Of a stretch of 64,000 nt of DNA, positions 35,496 through 46,381 are shown piece after piece. The notes under the pieces are model-generated. The model had not been told where the DNA came from and ran no database searches. It was given only the letters and a program-made list of their open reading frames with translations. The stretch spans positions 6,882,001-6,946,000 of the forward strand of contig OW051492.1 in the NCBI GenBank assembly GCA_932521035.1. Reading direction: 5' to 3'. Origin of the DNA: Oscheius dolichura (taxonomy: Eukaryota; Nematoda; Chromadorea; Rhabditida; Rhabditidae). The translations under genes were made by a program, and so were the position numbers. Within the stretch, counting starts at the first letter, position 1. Every line of letters starts with the position of its first letter.

Positions 35496-38400
35496 ATGAG
35501 GATATCCTGTCTCCTGCTGCTTCTCTCCGGCGGTGGCTACCTATATACACTCGGTAGGTGCCCTCCCTTTTCCTAAAACCGCTCGGGACGGGGTGTGCTC
35601 ACAGCCTCTTCAGATACCCCAGCCATGTCTCTCCAAGCGACGGTGGACAAGTCCCTCAACATCCAAGTCGTCGTCAATTATACCAACACCGATACACATT
35701 CCAGTATTACGGTAGGCCGGTCCGGGTAGAAGACCCGCCGCTTAAGGGTTTCACCATCAGTTTTTCAACGGAGGACGGCGAGGACTGGAGAGAGATTGAG
35801 CTGCTCACGTCCGACTCCGAGTATTCCTATCAGATAACGGGTAGGCCGAGAGGAGGACGGGCTAACGGGGCCGGCACAGGGACCGACTATGACATCCGAC
35901 AGAACACCGGCTACCGGCTCAGGGCCTGCGTCGCCCAACACCATGTGAGAACGTTCTGCTCGCCCATCGTCCGGGTTCATACCCGCGATGCAGGTCAGTT
36001 GCCCTATTTAGAGGCATACCTCTGTTTAACCCATATTTTCCCGAATTTCCCATTTCAAGAAATTTTTTACCGGGAGATGAGAGAGTAGATCCATTCGATG
36101 GCGTCTCTCGCTGTCTACAAGGAGAATTTCTTTCATAAACTTGGGAGCGTCACAGTGAGGAATCGACAACGTTTTACCAGAATTAAACCCTTCTATAAGC
36201 CTCGACAAAAGTAGACCACTCATAGAAAAAGGCTTAATTCTGGTAAAACGCTGTCGATTCCTCACTGTGACGTTCCAAACCGTTAGAAACCAGCTCAGCT
36301 ATGGCGGCCAGAGGCGCTATCGAATGAACCTATTTTTCAAGAAAAAATTTTTCCAACTTGAACGAAAAACACCAAAGGGGGGGCCAAGGCAAAAAATGTT
36401 CATTTTTGAACACATGGGAATGAATGGGTTAAAGCTGCCCAAGCCCCGATCCTCCACGTTCCGGAAGTCCTGCTCAACGGCAGTGCCGTCTTTACTTTCG
36501 TACCCGGAGAGGATGCCGACCTCGTCGCCGTAGGACTCCTTATGTAGCGATCTATAGGCCGGCTTACAGAATTATTCGTTGGAATATCGAGAGGAGAACG
36601 AGCCGGAGTGGCGGTTGTTCTCATTCCAGTCCGACCCCAGCAGTCGCTTCGTCCTCCCTGGCGGTAAGTGTTCGTCCCCGGCCGTCACTGTCTTCAGGAC
36701 TGGCCGCCAACGGCAGCCGCTACATTGCCCGGCTATTCCTGACCGGCGACGCTGTGGCGGGAAACCCGTCGCAGGAGGTCGCCTTCGACACAAGTAGCAT
36801 CGGTTTGTTTGGGGTCTTATCCTTGAACAAGGCGTATTCAGCCGAATTGCCCGTGATCACCCTCACCCCCTCGTCCCTCGTCCAGTACGACCCGGACCTG
36901 CTCTCCCCGCTCCTCGTCCAGTGCTCCACAGTCTGCCAGCCCCCAGCCGATCTCAGATGGGAAGTCAACGGTAAACAGTTGACCATGTTAACATCAGAGG
37001 ATATTCAGGCCAATCCATCCACCTGGACCACGCCTTCTACACGGTCACATCTTCGGTGGACGGGACCAGGTCGACCTCCTCAATCACAGCCAAGTCCAGG
37101 TGCCTCTTCCCCTGTCTTTTCAGTTGTCCTCTCTAGAACGCGATCAGACACGTTGACCTGTGTGGCCGTCAACGGGGCGGGAGAGGCCCGAGCCTCGGTG
37201 AGGGTCAAGATCCGTGGACCGGGCAGTCCTCCGTCGTCGGTCAAGCTAACCGCCGAGCCTAAGAAATTCATCGTCGGCTGGCTGCCGCCTTCCCAGCCGA
37301 ACGGGATTATTCGAGTGAGTGATCCCTTCGACCACCTAATGGTCATTCCTCAGAAATTTGTCGTCTACCACTCCCAAAACAGGGAGGAGCCCCTGTCGGA
37401 CTGGATGAAAATCAACCTGGACGGCAGTGAGAGAGCCGTCGCGTAGGAAGACTCCAAGACGCGAATAAGGGGACTGTTCAGGCTGTTCCAAGAAGCGAAG
37501 GATTCGTTCTACGTGAGGGTGCAGGCTGCGACGGACGACGGGCCCGGGATAATCTCGGACGTGGTGGCCATCGAGAGGGACTCCGTGCCGATTGCCGTCC
37601 GCCTCAACTATTCGATATTTCCGGACCGTATCCTCGACCCGGGTCAAAATGTGAGCAACGGGGAGGGAGAAGATGACGACCTGTCTGTTCCAGATTACGG
37701 TACAGTGTCTGGCGGAAGGGAGGCCGCGTCCCCAGCTGAGCTACGCGCTCTCGGATCGACCGAAGCCCGGCGCAGTCGAGGTATTCGTTTCCTGACTCAC
37801 GCCTTGTTATAAATGTGGTAGCGGTCAGAGCGACGTGTGGCGGTCCCTGTCGTGGCGTCTCCAGGATGGCCGGGTCGTCGGCCAGCTGGACCTGTCCCTC
37901 GTCTCCTCCAAGTACCTTCACTGTCGAGCCAAGAACTCTGTCGGATTCAACTTCTCAAGTCTCCATTTTGAAGTTCAAAGTGAGTTCCCGTATTTAGCCG
38001 TCCCAAAATGGCACAGAGCCGGGAGATCCCCCTCGGAACGTGAAGATAGCCTCGGTCGACACGAGACACGTGACCATCGTTTGGGAGAGCCCCAACTACC
38101 CCAACCAGGCCATTGAGGTCCGTGTCTCCCCTCCCGCAAACCCCGTTCCAGTCCTACGAAGTCCTCCTCTCCGACTCCGACGACTCCGCCGACCCCCTCC
38201 TCTACGCGATGACGCCACGGGAGGGCATCGATGTCCATCGCCTGTCGATCAAGAGCGAAGACCTGTCCCCCTCGACGGAGTACTTCTGCCGGGTTAGAGC
38301 CCGGAACGCGGCGGGGCTCGGTCCTCTCTCCGACCCCGTCCAGTTCATCACGGCCAACGGCGGCCCCGAGTATCCGCCGCACTCCCTCCACGTCGAGATA

Positions 38401-41400
38401 AACGAGGCCAACACCGCCGTGCTCCGCTGGCTACCGCCGAATTGTACCTCTCCCGTCGAGGTGAGCCGTCCTCCCTTTTATGGCAGACCGGATTAATTCA
38501 GAGCTACGTGGTGTATCTGACACGCGATCTGGGCATCTCCAACGAAGAGTTCCAGTCGTGGAATTCCGCCGAGATTCCGGCCACTTTGACCAGGCCAGTA
38601 TCCTCTTTGGCACTCTACCTCCATTTTCCAGGTATCGCCTCGATCACCAGCTCGGCCTCAAGCCCAAGTCGCTGTACCGGGTGAGGATGACAGCCAAGAA
38701 CAAGGAGGCCGAGGGTCCTCCCAGCCAAGTGGTCGAGTTCGAAAGCGCCCATTCCTGTGAGTGCCCGCTGTCCGACCGCCCAATATCTTCTCCAGCCTTG
38801 CCCATTCCCACCGAGGTCCACGCTACCGTAACCGACGACAATTCCGTGGTGATCACTTTCCCGGCGGTGCGTGACCCGGATGACACGACTAAAACAGTCC
38901 AGGTGCTTCCTCCCGTTCCCTCCGATTACGGTAAAGTATCAGATGTACAGGTTGGAGGTGGCAGAGGGTGAGGTGCCCCCTTCCGCCGGGTGGCACGTCG
39001 TCCCCTCGGCACACATCTCCGTCGACGAGTCCTCCGGCCTAGCCGAGATCCACATCCTCTCTAAAGAGCTGAACACCTCCCGGTCGCATTGGCTGCGTGT
39101 CTCCACGATCCTCAGCGACTCCTCCCGGACCCTTCCCTCCTCCAAGCCCATTCATTTCAAAACTGGGCGAGGCAGTAAGTTTTTGGGGTCCCGAGCGGAA
39201 AGTCTATGTTTCATTGAACCTTTGGAGGTACGATATAATTTCAGAATTAACAACAAGGGCGGTGATAGAGGAGGGCGAGCATAAGTACACGGGGCCGAGT
39301 CTGAACGAGACGCTGTCTCTGACCTGTATTGGCGAGGGCAGTCCAGCCCCGAACATCAGCTGGCACTGGAACGGGGCCGCCGTCGACCTGGGAAGCTGGA
39401 AAGTGACACAGGAGATCCTCTCGGACACCAAGACCAGGCACTGTGTACCCGTCCCCCGACCAGTCCCTTCAGATCAGTCCTGTCCCGAGTCGGCGTCCAG
39501 GAGTCGGGCAACATCACCTGCCAGACGACCAACACCGAGAACAGTTCGTCTGCCACCCTCCAGCTCAAAATCGTCGGTACCTTTACCCGAATTCCATTGA
39601 AAATGTCCTAGGACCCGGCTCTCCTCCCACGAATATCCGTCTCATCCCCCATAAAAATGTCATGAATGTCACTTGGAGTGAGCCGAAAGTGCCCAACGGA
39701 GAGATATTGGTAGATTTGTTGCCGGTTTCCGTAATAAATGTCTTCCAGCGGTACGTGGTCTACTTCTCCTTCGAGAATTCGCCCCATCTGAACGACTGGG
39801 ACAGGATCGAGGTGGAGGGCAAGGCTGCCCAGATCGACGTCATCGCCCCGTCCATCCCGCACTACGTCAAGGTCCAGGCCGTCAACGATCTCGGCTACGG
39901 GATCATCTCCGACTCCGTGTCCTCCCTGGCCGATGAGCCCTGTGGGTCAGGTCATCCCAGCTGGGTGAACAAGAAATTTCAGACGAGGCCTTGGAGCTGT
40001 TCTTCGAAATGGTCGGGCGCAACTCGAGAGAGGTGGAGCCGAATGAGGTCGTCCGACTCAAGTGCCGTGGAAAGGTTGGCTCCCGTTTATTTTCAAATAT
40101 TCTTTGTAGGGTCTCCCAACACCGAGGATCTTCCGTTCCTGGCAGGATGAGCAGAATGGGGTGGAGCTGATCCCCACGGCAGACGACGACGACTTCTCGG
40201 CCGCCTTCTCGGTTCAAACCAGACGCAGCCGGACGATTCTCTGCCGTGCCGAGAACAAATTCGACAACCAGACGAGGAGGATCGACCTCGTTGTCAAGAG
40301 TAGGTCTCCCCATCGGGATATTCCTTTTATCGGGTTTTAGAACCTGGGGACACCCCGCAGAACATCGAGTGGGACTTTGACGAGGTCGGCGCGTTGCTGC
40401 TCAACTGGACACACATCAAATACCCCAACGGGGAGTCTGTGGTCGGTCTTTCCGTTTTCAATTCACAAAGATGTTCAGAGCTACCGTATCTATCTCGGCC
40501 ACAGCGAGGTCAAAGTGCCCGGCCCGCCGGTCAGATGGAACAAGGTGAGGCCTCTCCTCCGGTCAACCCCCTCCCTTCCAGGACGAGATCCCCTTGAATG
40601 TCAACTTGGACCTTCAAATATCTGCTGAAAATGAATTTGGAGAAGGAGAGAGAAGCCCGGTTGCTGTAGTCAGAACGCCGAACGGCGGGCCGAGGGATCC
40701 CCCGAATGTGACCCACGTGGATAGCATCGACAACCACTCGATGGTTGTGCACTGGACTTCCCCGAAGAGACCACAGGGCACTATCAAAGTAAGAAGATTC
40801 TGGACTATACCGTAACCCGTCCAGAAATACCAATTGTGGTGGCAAAAGGAGCCGAGCGAAGAGTGGAACCTGGTGGAGCTGGAGGGGACGGCCACTGAGT
40901 ACAACCTAGGCGCGGCCGTGGACGTCGGCTACGGAGAAAAGGTCCAATTGAAGATGGCCGCGGCCAACGAGCGGAATGTTGGACCGACCTCCGAGGTGTG
41001 TCTTTTCAGGAAAGAGAAGAGTCCTTCCAGGTGGCGACGGCCGTATCTTGGGATCCACACCTGCCCACGCCGACCAACGTGTCCGCCATTCTGAAGAATT
41101 CCACGCTGTATATCCAATTCGACCCTTATTCGGGAGCACAGGTGAGAGTGGAGAAAGTCGGGAATATCCAGAGATTAGAAGTTCGTGGTCCATCTCCGCG
41201 GCGAGGGACACACCGCCGAGATCGAGGCGCCCCTCATGGGCGAGATGCTCATCGTCCCTATTGCGGAGGCCGACTTCTTCAAAGAATCCGAACCCAGGTG
41301 CCCCCTCGACCCCTCCCTCCGTATCCTTCCTTTCAGGCTACTACTCCGTCTGGTCGCCGTCTCCCCGGAAGGGCAGCGCCGTTCGCGTCCATCGCAGGAG

Positions 41401-41466
41401 ATCGACGTCACGATGGAAACCTCTCCGGCCCGAAGACGTCGCCCCATAAAAGAACCTCCTCTCTAA
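35496..41466 (+). CDS. large secreted protein with alternating Ig and fibronectin type III domains
   Basis: A signal peptide (MRISCLLLLLSGGG) is followed by about 14 beta-sandwich domains. FN3-like: 35600-36000, 36430-36800, 37225-37600, 38010-38365, 38366-38760, 38790-39170, 39610-39935, 40340-40680, 40685-41010 and 41030-41440. Ig-like: 36830-37210, 37600-37980, 39250-39580 and 39960-40290. FN3 signatures include PGSPPTNIRLIPHKNVMNVT and PRDPPNVTHVDSIDNHSM; Ig signatures include LSLTCIGEGSPAPNISW and DTLTCVAVNGAGEARASV. The last FN3 ends LRLVAVSPEGQ and a basic tail ARRRRPIKEPPL-stop, with no membrane segment or kinase/phosphatase domain. It is probably an extracellular matrix or adhesion protein. 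I cannot match it to one named family. GC-rich throughout; intron 2 carries a transposon. Confidence 0.75.
36026..36432. mobile_element. fold-back MITE with TTAA ends (piggyBac-like termini)
   Basis: The element runs TTAA-CCCAT..TTTTCCC to GGGAATGAATGGG-TTAA. Terminal 13-mers match at about 10 of 13 positions, and both edges carry TTAA, the piggyBac target site. The interior is one large inverted repeat: arms at about 36144-36197 and 36221-36276 are about 90% complementary, and outer segments (AAATTTTTT, CATTCGATGGCG) also pair. There is no transposase frame. It lies inside an intron of the Ig/FN3 gene, and the 3' TTAA is followed by AG, which I read as that intron's acceptor. Confidence 0.75.
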
Positions 41467-41540
41467 TTTGTCTATTTCCCGTATAAATGAATATTTGTTG
41501 TCCCTAGCCGGTCTTTTTCGGTCTCCGGGTGGCCGTTGCC

Positions 41541-42915
41541 ATGACAACCCGATGGTCTGCCATGTCCGTCACCCAAATTTCCCTTCTCTGCTCATTTCTC
41601 CTCTTCTGTCTCCTCGTCGTCCGTCTAAAATGGGAGATTCCCGTCGATTTCGGGTGAGTCTCGTCCTCCTTCCTGAGTTTCCTATTTCAGCGAAGCGTGG
41701 CTGCTCGTGGTGGGGGGATTCCCCTGCCATCGGCACTCCATCTACGAGAACTACGCCATCCCCCCTCCGAGGGCGGGTCAATCCTCCGCCTCGGAGATCG
41801 TCTACCGCCTTCCCTGGAAGTGCGACTCTCTGACCCAGCCGGAGAATGTCTGTCTCACAATATTATCACAATGCCCAGTTGGCAACGCGTCACAATATTC
41901 CTTCGACAGCTGGAGCGACGGGAACACCACCTGCAAAAAGGGAGGACGGCGGGTCGAATGCTCCCCCGTGTACGAGGCCATCCACTGGATTAGAAATACC
42001 CAAATTTTAGAAGAGTAGAGCGGGGAGTGTGTCAGAACATCGTCACCAAGATGGCCAACTACACGAATACCATCCAGATATCCCTCGAGGACTACGCGGT
42101 GAGTGTATGATATCCTCTTATCCATCTATTTCAGCTGCCGTCTCCCATTATCCAACGATTCGACACTTTTCCCGATGACTTGGACGAGAGTCTTTGCTAC
42201 CAGACGGGGGATCCCCTATCTGCCAGAGCTCCCCAAGCCGTGGGTCAACCCCAAGTCTTCAATCTCTCATTACTTCAATTCAACGTAAATGCTACGTATA
42301 AACGGGTGGTGGAGGAGAGGGCGAGTCGGCCGGAGGACAGATTAGAGCCTGCTTTTCAGGATTGTGACTCATTGCGGAGAAGATTGAACCCCGGCCACTT
42401 TCTCGATTCGATGTTGTGTAACTGTGAGAGGTGTGAAATAGCCATACTCAGGTGATACACACTGAATTCCCTCCCTAAAAGGATATTTCAGTGAGATCGG
42501 TCCTCCGAACGGGACATGTGTCGTGCCTGCCACCTGGGAACTGGTCATCCCGACCGAAAACGGCCGAGTTATCGGAGCTGTCCTGAAGTATGCCCCTGCC
42601 CAACCAATCAAATTCTTGTTCTAGACTTTCCTGGCGGGATGTGGATGTGTCCCGTCCCCTCGTGGTCACCTACAAGGCCACCTATCCTCCCTACTCTTCG
42701 ACTGTTGTCAACTCCCGGTTTGTTTTTAGAATAGACCATTAGAAACGGGGATGTTGAGGTTCTGGTCGACGAGGGGCCGTTTCTATTGCCCGTCGGAGGT
42801 GACCTGCTGGGAGGAGCTGTGGTACCCGCTGAAGGGGTGGTCCGAACTCAAGACATCCCACGTGGTCACCCTGCTGATCGTCGCCGCCATTTCGGCTCTC
42901 CTTATATGGATATGA
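41541..42915 (+). CDS. membrane protein with large Cys-rich extracellular loop (unassigned)
   Basis: ATG 41541 gives a short N-terminus and one hydrophobic segment (QISLLCSFLLFCLLVV), then a long extracellular region with many Cys and N-x-S/T sites (PWKCDSLTQPENVCLTILSQ, CPVGNASQYSF, MANYTNTIQISLED, MLCNCERCEIAIL, NGTCVVPATWELVIP). The last exon in one frame has YCPSEVTCWEELWYP and a second hydrophobic segment (VVTLLIVAAISALLIWI-stop at 42913-42915), suggesting a two-pass topology like auxiliary channel subunits. The phase of the final splice (after about 42720) does not fit that frame; a shorter end at FVFRIDH-stop is possible. It starts 74 nt after the Ig/FN3 stop and converges on the next gene. 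Confidence 0.5.
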
Positions 42916-42991
42916 ATACAATTTTGTGACGTCTCCCACCCAAATCTCGAGAAAAGTTCTTCAAAGAGTGTACTTGGTACAGTTTATTCCG

Positions 42992-45519
42992 TCAAGATCC
43001 ATATCGTTCGGCCATTTCAAACAGCAGCTGATTCATGATTTTCTCCTCGTGGTAACGACGGAACCAGTAGATGAAGATATTCTCAGGTGCGCCGTTCGGC
43101 TCAGTGGTCAGGGTGTACTTCAAGTATGAGTCAGGCAGGGACACAGTGTAGTAATAGACTCTTCTGTGGTCTGCTATTAGATAGCCGGCCTTGGGGGAAC
43201 CGTCTCCGTTGAGGAGGGACTCGAGCGACGGCATCACGCAGTAGTCTGTCCAATTGTCGAAGATCAAGGTCGATCCTGAACCGTTTCGACGATTGTTTTG
43301 GAATGGACTCACCGGGGAGAATGACCCTCTTCAGAGCGTCGACGAACGATGAACAGCAGTTGTTCTCCAAGTGGAGGAGGGCCGCCTTACGGGAGCTGAG
43401 TTCGAAGGCGCCGAGGATTCTCTGTCCCTGTTTGTTCTCCCCTCGATACGTCACGGCCTCATCAATGTGCACCGTCTTGTTCGGTCCACCTAGCAAGAGT
43501 CAACTTGAGAAGGGTCACAACCACTACCTACCTATTTTGTCGGTGGAGACTATTCGGGTAAACCAGGCCTCACAGATGTCCCGAAAGATGCCGAACCACT
43601 TGGAGGGCCCACCCTTCGTCATCGTCGTATCCGGACTGACCGCCCACTGGGCCATGATCTTCAGAACTTCCTCCAGGCGTAGATTATCCTAAATTTGTGT
43701 CTCTCTTTCTGTGGCGGTCGGCTGACCTTCTGAAAGATGCTTTCCCTTCTGACGGACAACATATGAGAGCCCGCTCCGTTCGTCCTTCGGCATCCCTCGC
43801 ATCGCCATCTGGGCTCCAGGGCATCCTCCACCAGGGACATGTTGGCCGAACATTCGGGGAGTGGACAGGCCATCTCGTTTCGGATTAATCCATATCGAGC
43901 CAGGAATTGCAGAGTTCGTCTCCTCCCTGCAGGGGTTAGACAATTGACTGGATTAGGATGAGGGTACCTTCCTGGGTGGTGCCATTTCCCACGAATTGGT
44001 CGAGGTTTATGGGAGTTAATTCGGGGATACTCAGGAGATCGGCCGGGTAGCGGAGATCTTCCGGTTTAACAATACTGTACTCATGTCTTTTAGGCTAACA
44101 GAGGGATGGGATGGTTGTTGTGAGGAGACCTACGAGCAGTCCCTTGACAGGGTAGGCAGCTTCTCCCTTGTCACACATCTTCACCATATAAGTACAAATG
44201 GCCTCCGTGGAGATGTTGCTATGGGCGGCGATGATGAGGGTGTCGCCGTGCTCGTCTATCAGTTCCTCGCACAGCTGAACTTCTTTTTCTTTTTTTGGTC
44301 AGAGGGGAACCTACCCGAGGAGTGGCTTCTGCCTTCTTGCAGGTGTCCTTCAATTCGAACTTGAGCACGTCGACCTCCCTCGTGTCCATCTTCAACATCA
44401 TTCGGACCAGATCCTCACAGAGGGAACACTGCGAAGGGGCGAACTCGTCCTCCCTGTCGGAGTAGGGGCGACACCAACCCGGCCTGTTCAGTTCTTTCGA
44501 CGCCACGTAGAAGTAGTCTGCCGGGGCCTCGCCACAGTAATTACAACACTCCTCCGGGTAGGAGCTGAGGACTCGGGCATAGTCGGAGAAGGAGATGTAC
44601 TCTGCCTCGAAGTATTCGGAACAGCGGACGGTGGTCGGATTGAAGTGGAACGGGTGGAGGGCCGTGTCTGAACGGGTGTCCTCTCCTCTCTACTGTCTGC
44701 CGTACCTTGTTGCCCACAGAACTGGCAGCACTGGGCGGGGCTGAAGAATTCCATCCCGTCGTCATAGGTCAGCTGGTACCCCGTGTAGTTGTATTCCCGA
44801 GTGTCCAGATTCGTCGGGAGAGGAGGCAGTCCCTCCAGCCCGCCTCTCAACACGGCCAAGGCATTTACCCTCGGCATGTCAGCCTTCCCCTAAACAATCC
44901 ACGTCTCCTCCCAAAACCCTCTCTCACCTTATGGAAGAGAAGTCGCAGCTGTTGGCCGACGTAGATCCGTCTGCCCCGGATGGTCATCGTCCCGTTCAGA
45001 ATGGAAAAGGTGAATCTCTTCTCGTATGCCGCCCCCAGCTGTCTCGTGTGCCGGAAAACGTCGAAATTGTTCAGAAGGAGGAGATCATTCAACGCGACGT
45101 GGAACATCTGAACAGCCGATGGACAGGCCCGTCCCCCCTCGTACCTTTGCTCCGGGCCGACCGAAGGAGACCTCGCTGAACTTGAGCAAGAGGACATAGT
45201 TTCCGTCCTCCGGGACAGGAAATATGTAACCGAAGTCGTCGGCGTATCTCTCCGTCTTGTAGAGTTGCCTCTCCTCGGGGTGGGCATTCGTGAAGTTGTA
45301 GGCCTCGCCGACGGTGCCGCCCTCGTCTCCGCTGGTCGGTTTGTCAGCCTTGTAGACGAGTCCCCCATATCCTATGTGGAGGGGGCCACCTGGCAAAAGT
45401 CATGGAGGATGACTCTGTAACATACCGCAGTTGACGGCGAAGACCCCCCTCTCCTCCAAGGAATAAACATCGCTCGGGGAGGACGACCCATACTGGAGGA
45501 ACAGGAGAAGAAATAGCAT
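42992..45519 (-). CDS. predicted malectin - Cys-rich repeats - saposin B - ISXO2-like transposase protein
   Basis: N-terminal signal peptide MLFLLLFLQYGSSS, then a malectin domain (GGLVYKADKP, LYKTERYADDFGYIFPVPED, YVLLLKFSEVSFGRPGAK, VFHVALNDLLLLNNFDVF). Two CC..CG motifs follow (FFSPAQCCQFCG, SYPEECCNYCG). A saposin B domain has all six Cys (CSLCEDLVRMML .. DTC .. LCEELIDEHGD .. AICTYMVKMC). A 41-nt GT..AG intron (about 44092-44132) then leads in frame to SIPELTPINLDQFVGN, a Cys4 zinc ribbon (CPLPEC..RCEGC) and an ISXO2-like DDE domain: HIDEA, TLIFDNWTDYC and GAPENIFIYWF carry candidate D, D, E. The transposase part has no in-frame ATG before the zinc ribbon, which argues for fusion. The alternative is that the secreted protein ends at the TAG complement 44095-44097 and the transposase is separate. 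Confidence 0.6.
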
Positions 45520-45589
45520 TAGATGGGGAGGACAAAACAGAGCAGAGAATCAGTCAAAGGAAAATCGATGAGCAATCACTGTAATTAGG

Positions 45590-46137
45590 TCAGAGGGCGA
45601 TGACGATAAAGATAGCCAAAAAGAGCTCGGAGATACCACTCTCCCTGTCAACGATGTACGTCACGGGAAAGAGCACAAAAAATGGAGCCGAGTGATATAA
45701 AAAATAGCAAAGGAAGTAAGGAAAGGGGAGCAGCAGCCGAGCATTCTGTATACGGCTAAAAGCAAAAATCGTCAAACTACCGGATACCGTGGCAAAGATT
45801 GCCCAAAAGAGCTGGGAGAGCCTCTCACACTGTGAATGGACTAGAGCATGTGAAAGAGCACAAAAAATGGAACAGAATGATATAAAGAACACCGGAGAAA
45901 GTCAAGAAACGCGTGCTGCAACCGAGCGATGGGTATAAGGCTAAATGCAAAAAAGGCTAAACCACCGGGCGCCGTGGCGGGCGCCTGTGAGCCAGTTTCA
46001 AGGCGGTAGATCGGAGTGGATGGAGTGAGGGGAGGATTCCCAGTGCTGTGGCTTCGGCTGTGGCGACCGAGCGTCCGTGTCAAGCGAGGCGTCAACAGGG
46101 GTTCTGTGTCGGAAGACGCGGTGTCCCGGTTGGTCAA
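45590..46137 (-). other. degenerate or unresolved membrane-protein frames
   Basis: Two overlapping minus-strand frames. One starts MTNRDTASSDTEPLLTPRLT (46137) and runs into a hydrophobic segment, RCSLYHSVPFFVLFHML-stop. The second (to 45590) contains FLCYFLYHSAPFFVLFPVTY and ELFLAIFIVIAL-stop. The shared motif comes from the tandem DNA duplication listed separately. A 30-nt GT..AG intron could join them, but I cannot tell a small gene from a decayed one. Confidence 0.3.
45608..45985. repeat. tandem duplication, two units of about 186 nt
   Basis: Unit 1 begins AAAGATAGCCAAAAAGAGCT near 45608, unit 2 AAAGATTGCCCAAAAGAGCT near 45794. Both continue with GAAAGAGCACAAAAAATGGA and GTGATATAAA/ATGATATAAA, then an end near CCGTGGC. 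The period is about 186 nt (62 codons). Similarity is clear but imperfect, so the duplication is not recent. It lies in the spacer between the malectin-type gene and the chemoreceptor. Confidence 0.7.
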
Positions 46138-46381
46138 GGAGAGGTGTACGGCTCAGGCCCGAAAGGGAGCAGGCAAAAACCTCCGCGCGTTGCAGTGGCA
46201 GGACAGCGCTCGAGAGCAGCCGGCCCAGTACTGCCAACCCAATACCCCCAGACCTCCGGTCAAAATTTTTGCTTTTTTGCTCTTTCTCTCACCCACTCTT
46301 GAAATAAACCTTGAACCAACCTTTTTTAAAATTCATGACGGCAGTTGGCCGCAGGTGTAGTTTTCGTCCAGTCACTCACAC

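Noticed and set aside
41340..41650. A single gene joining the Ig/FN3 protein to the following membrane protein.
   Set aside because: A splice could be drawn, but it would cut the last FN3 strand and put a long Cys-rich, glycosylated region on the cytoplasmic side. The separate stop and start are simpler.
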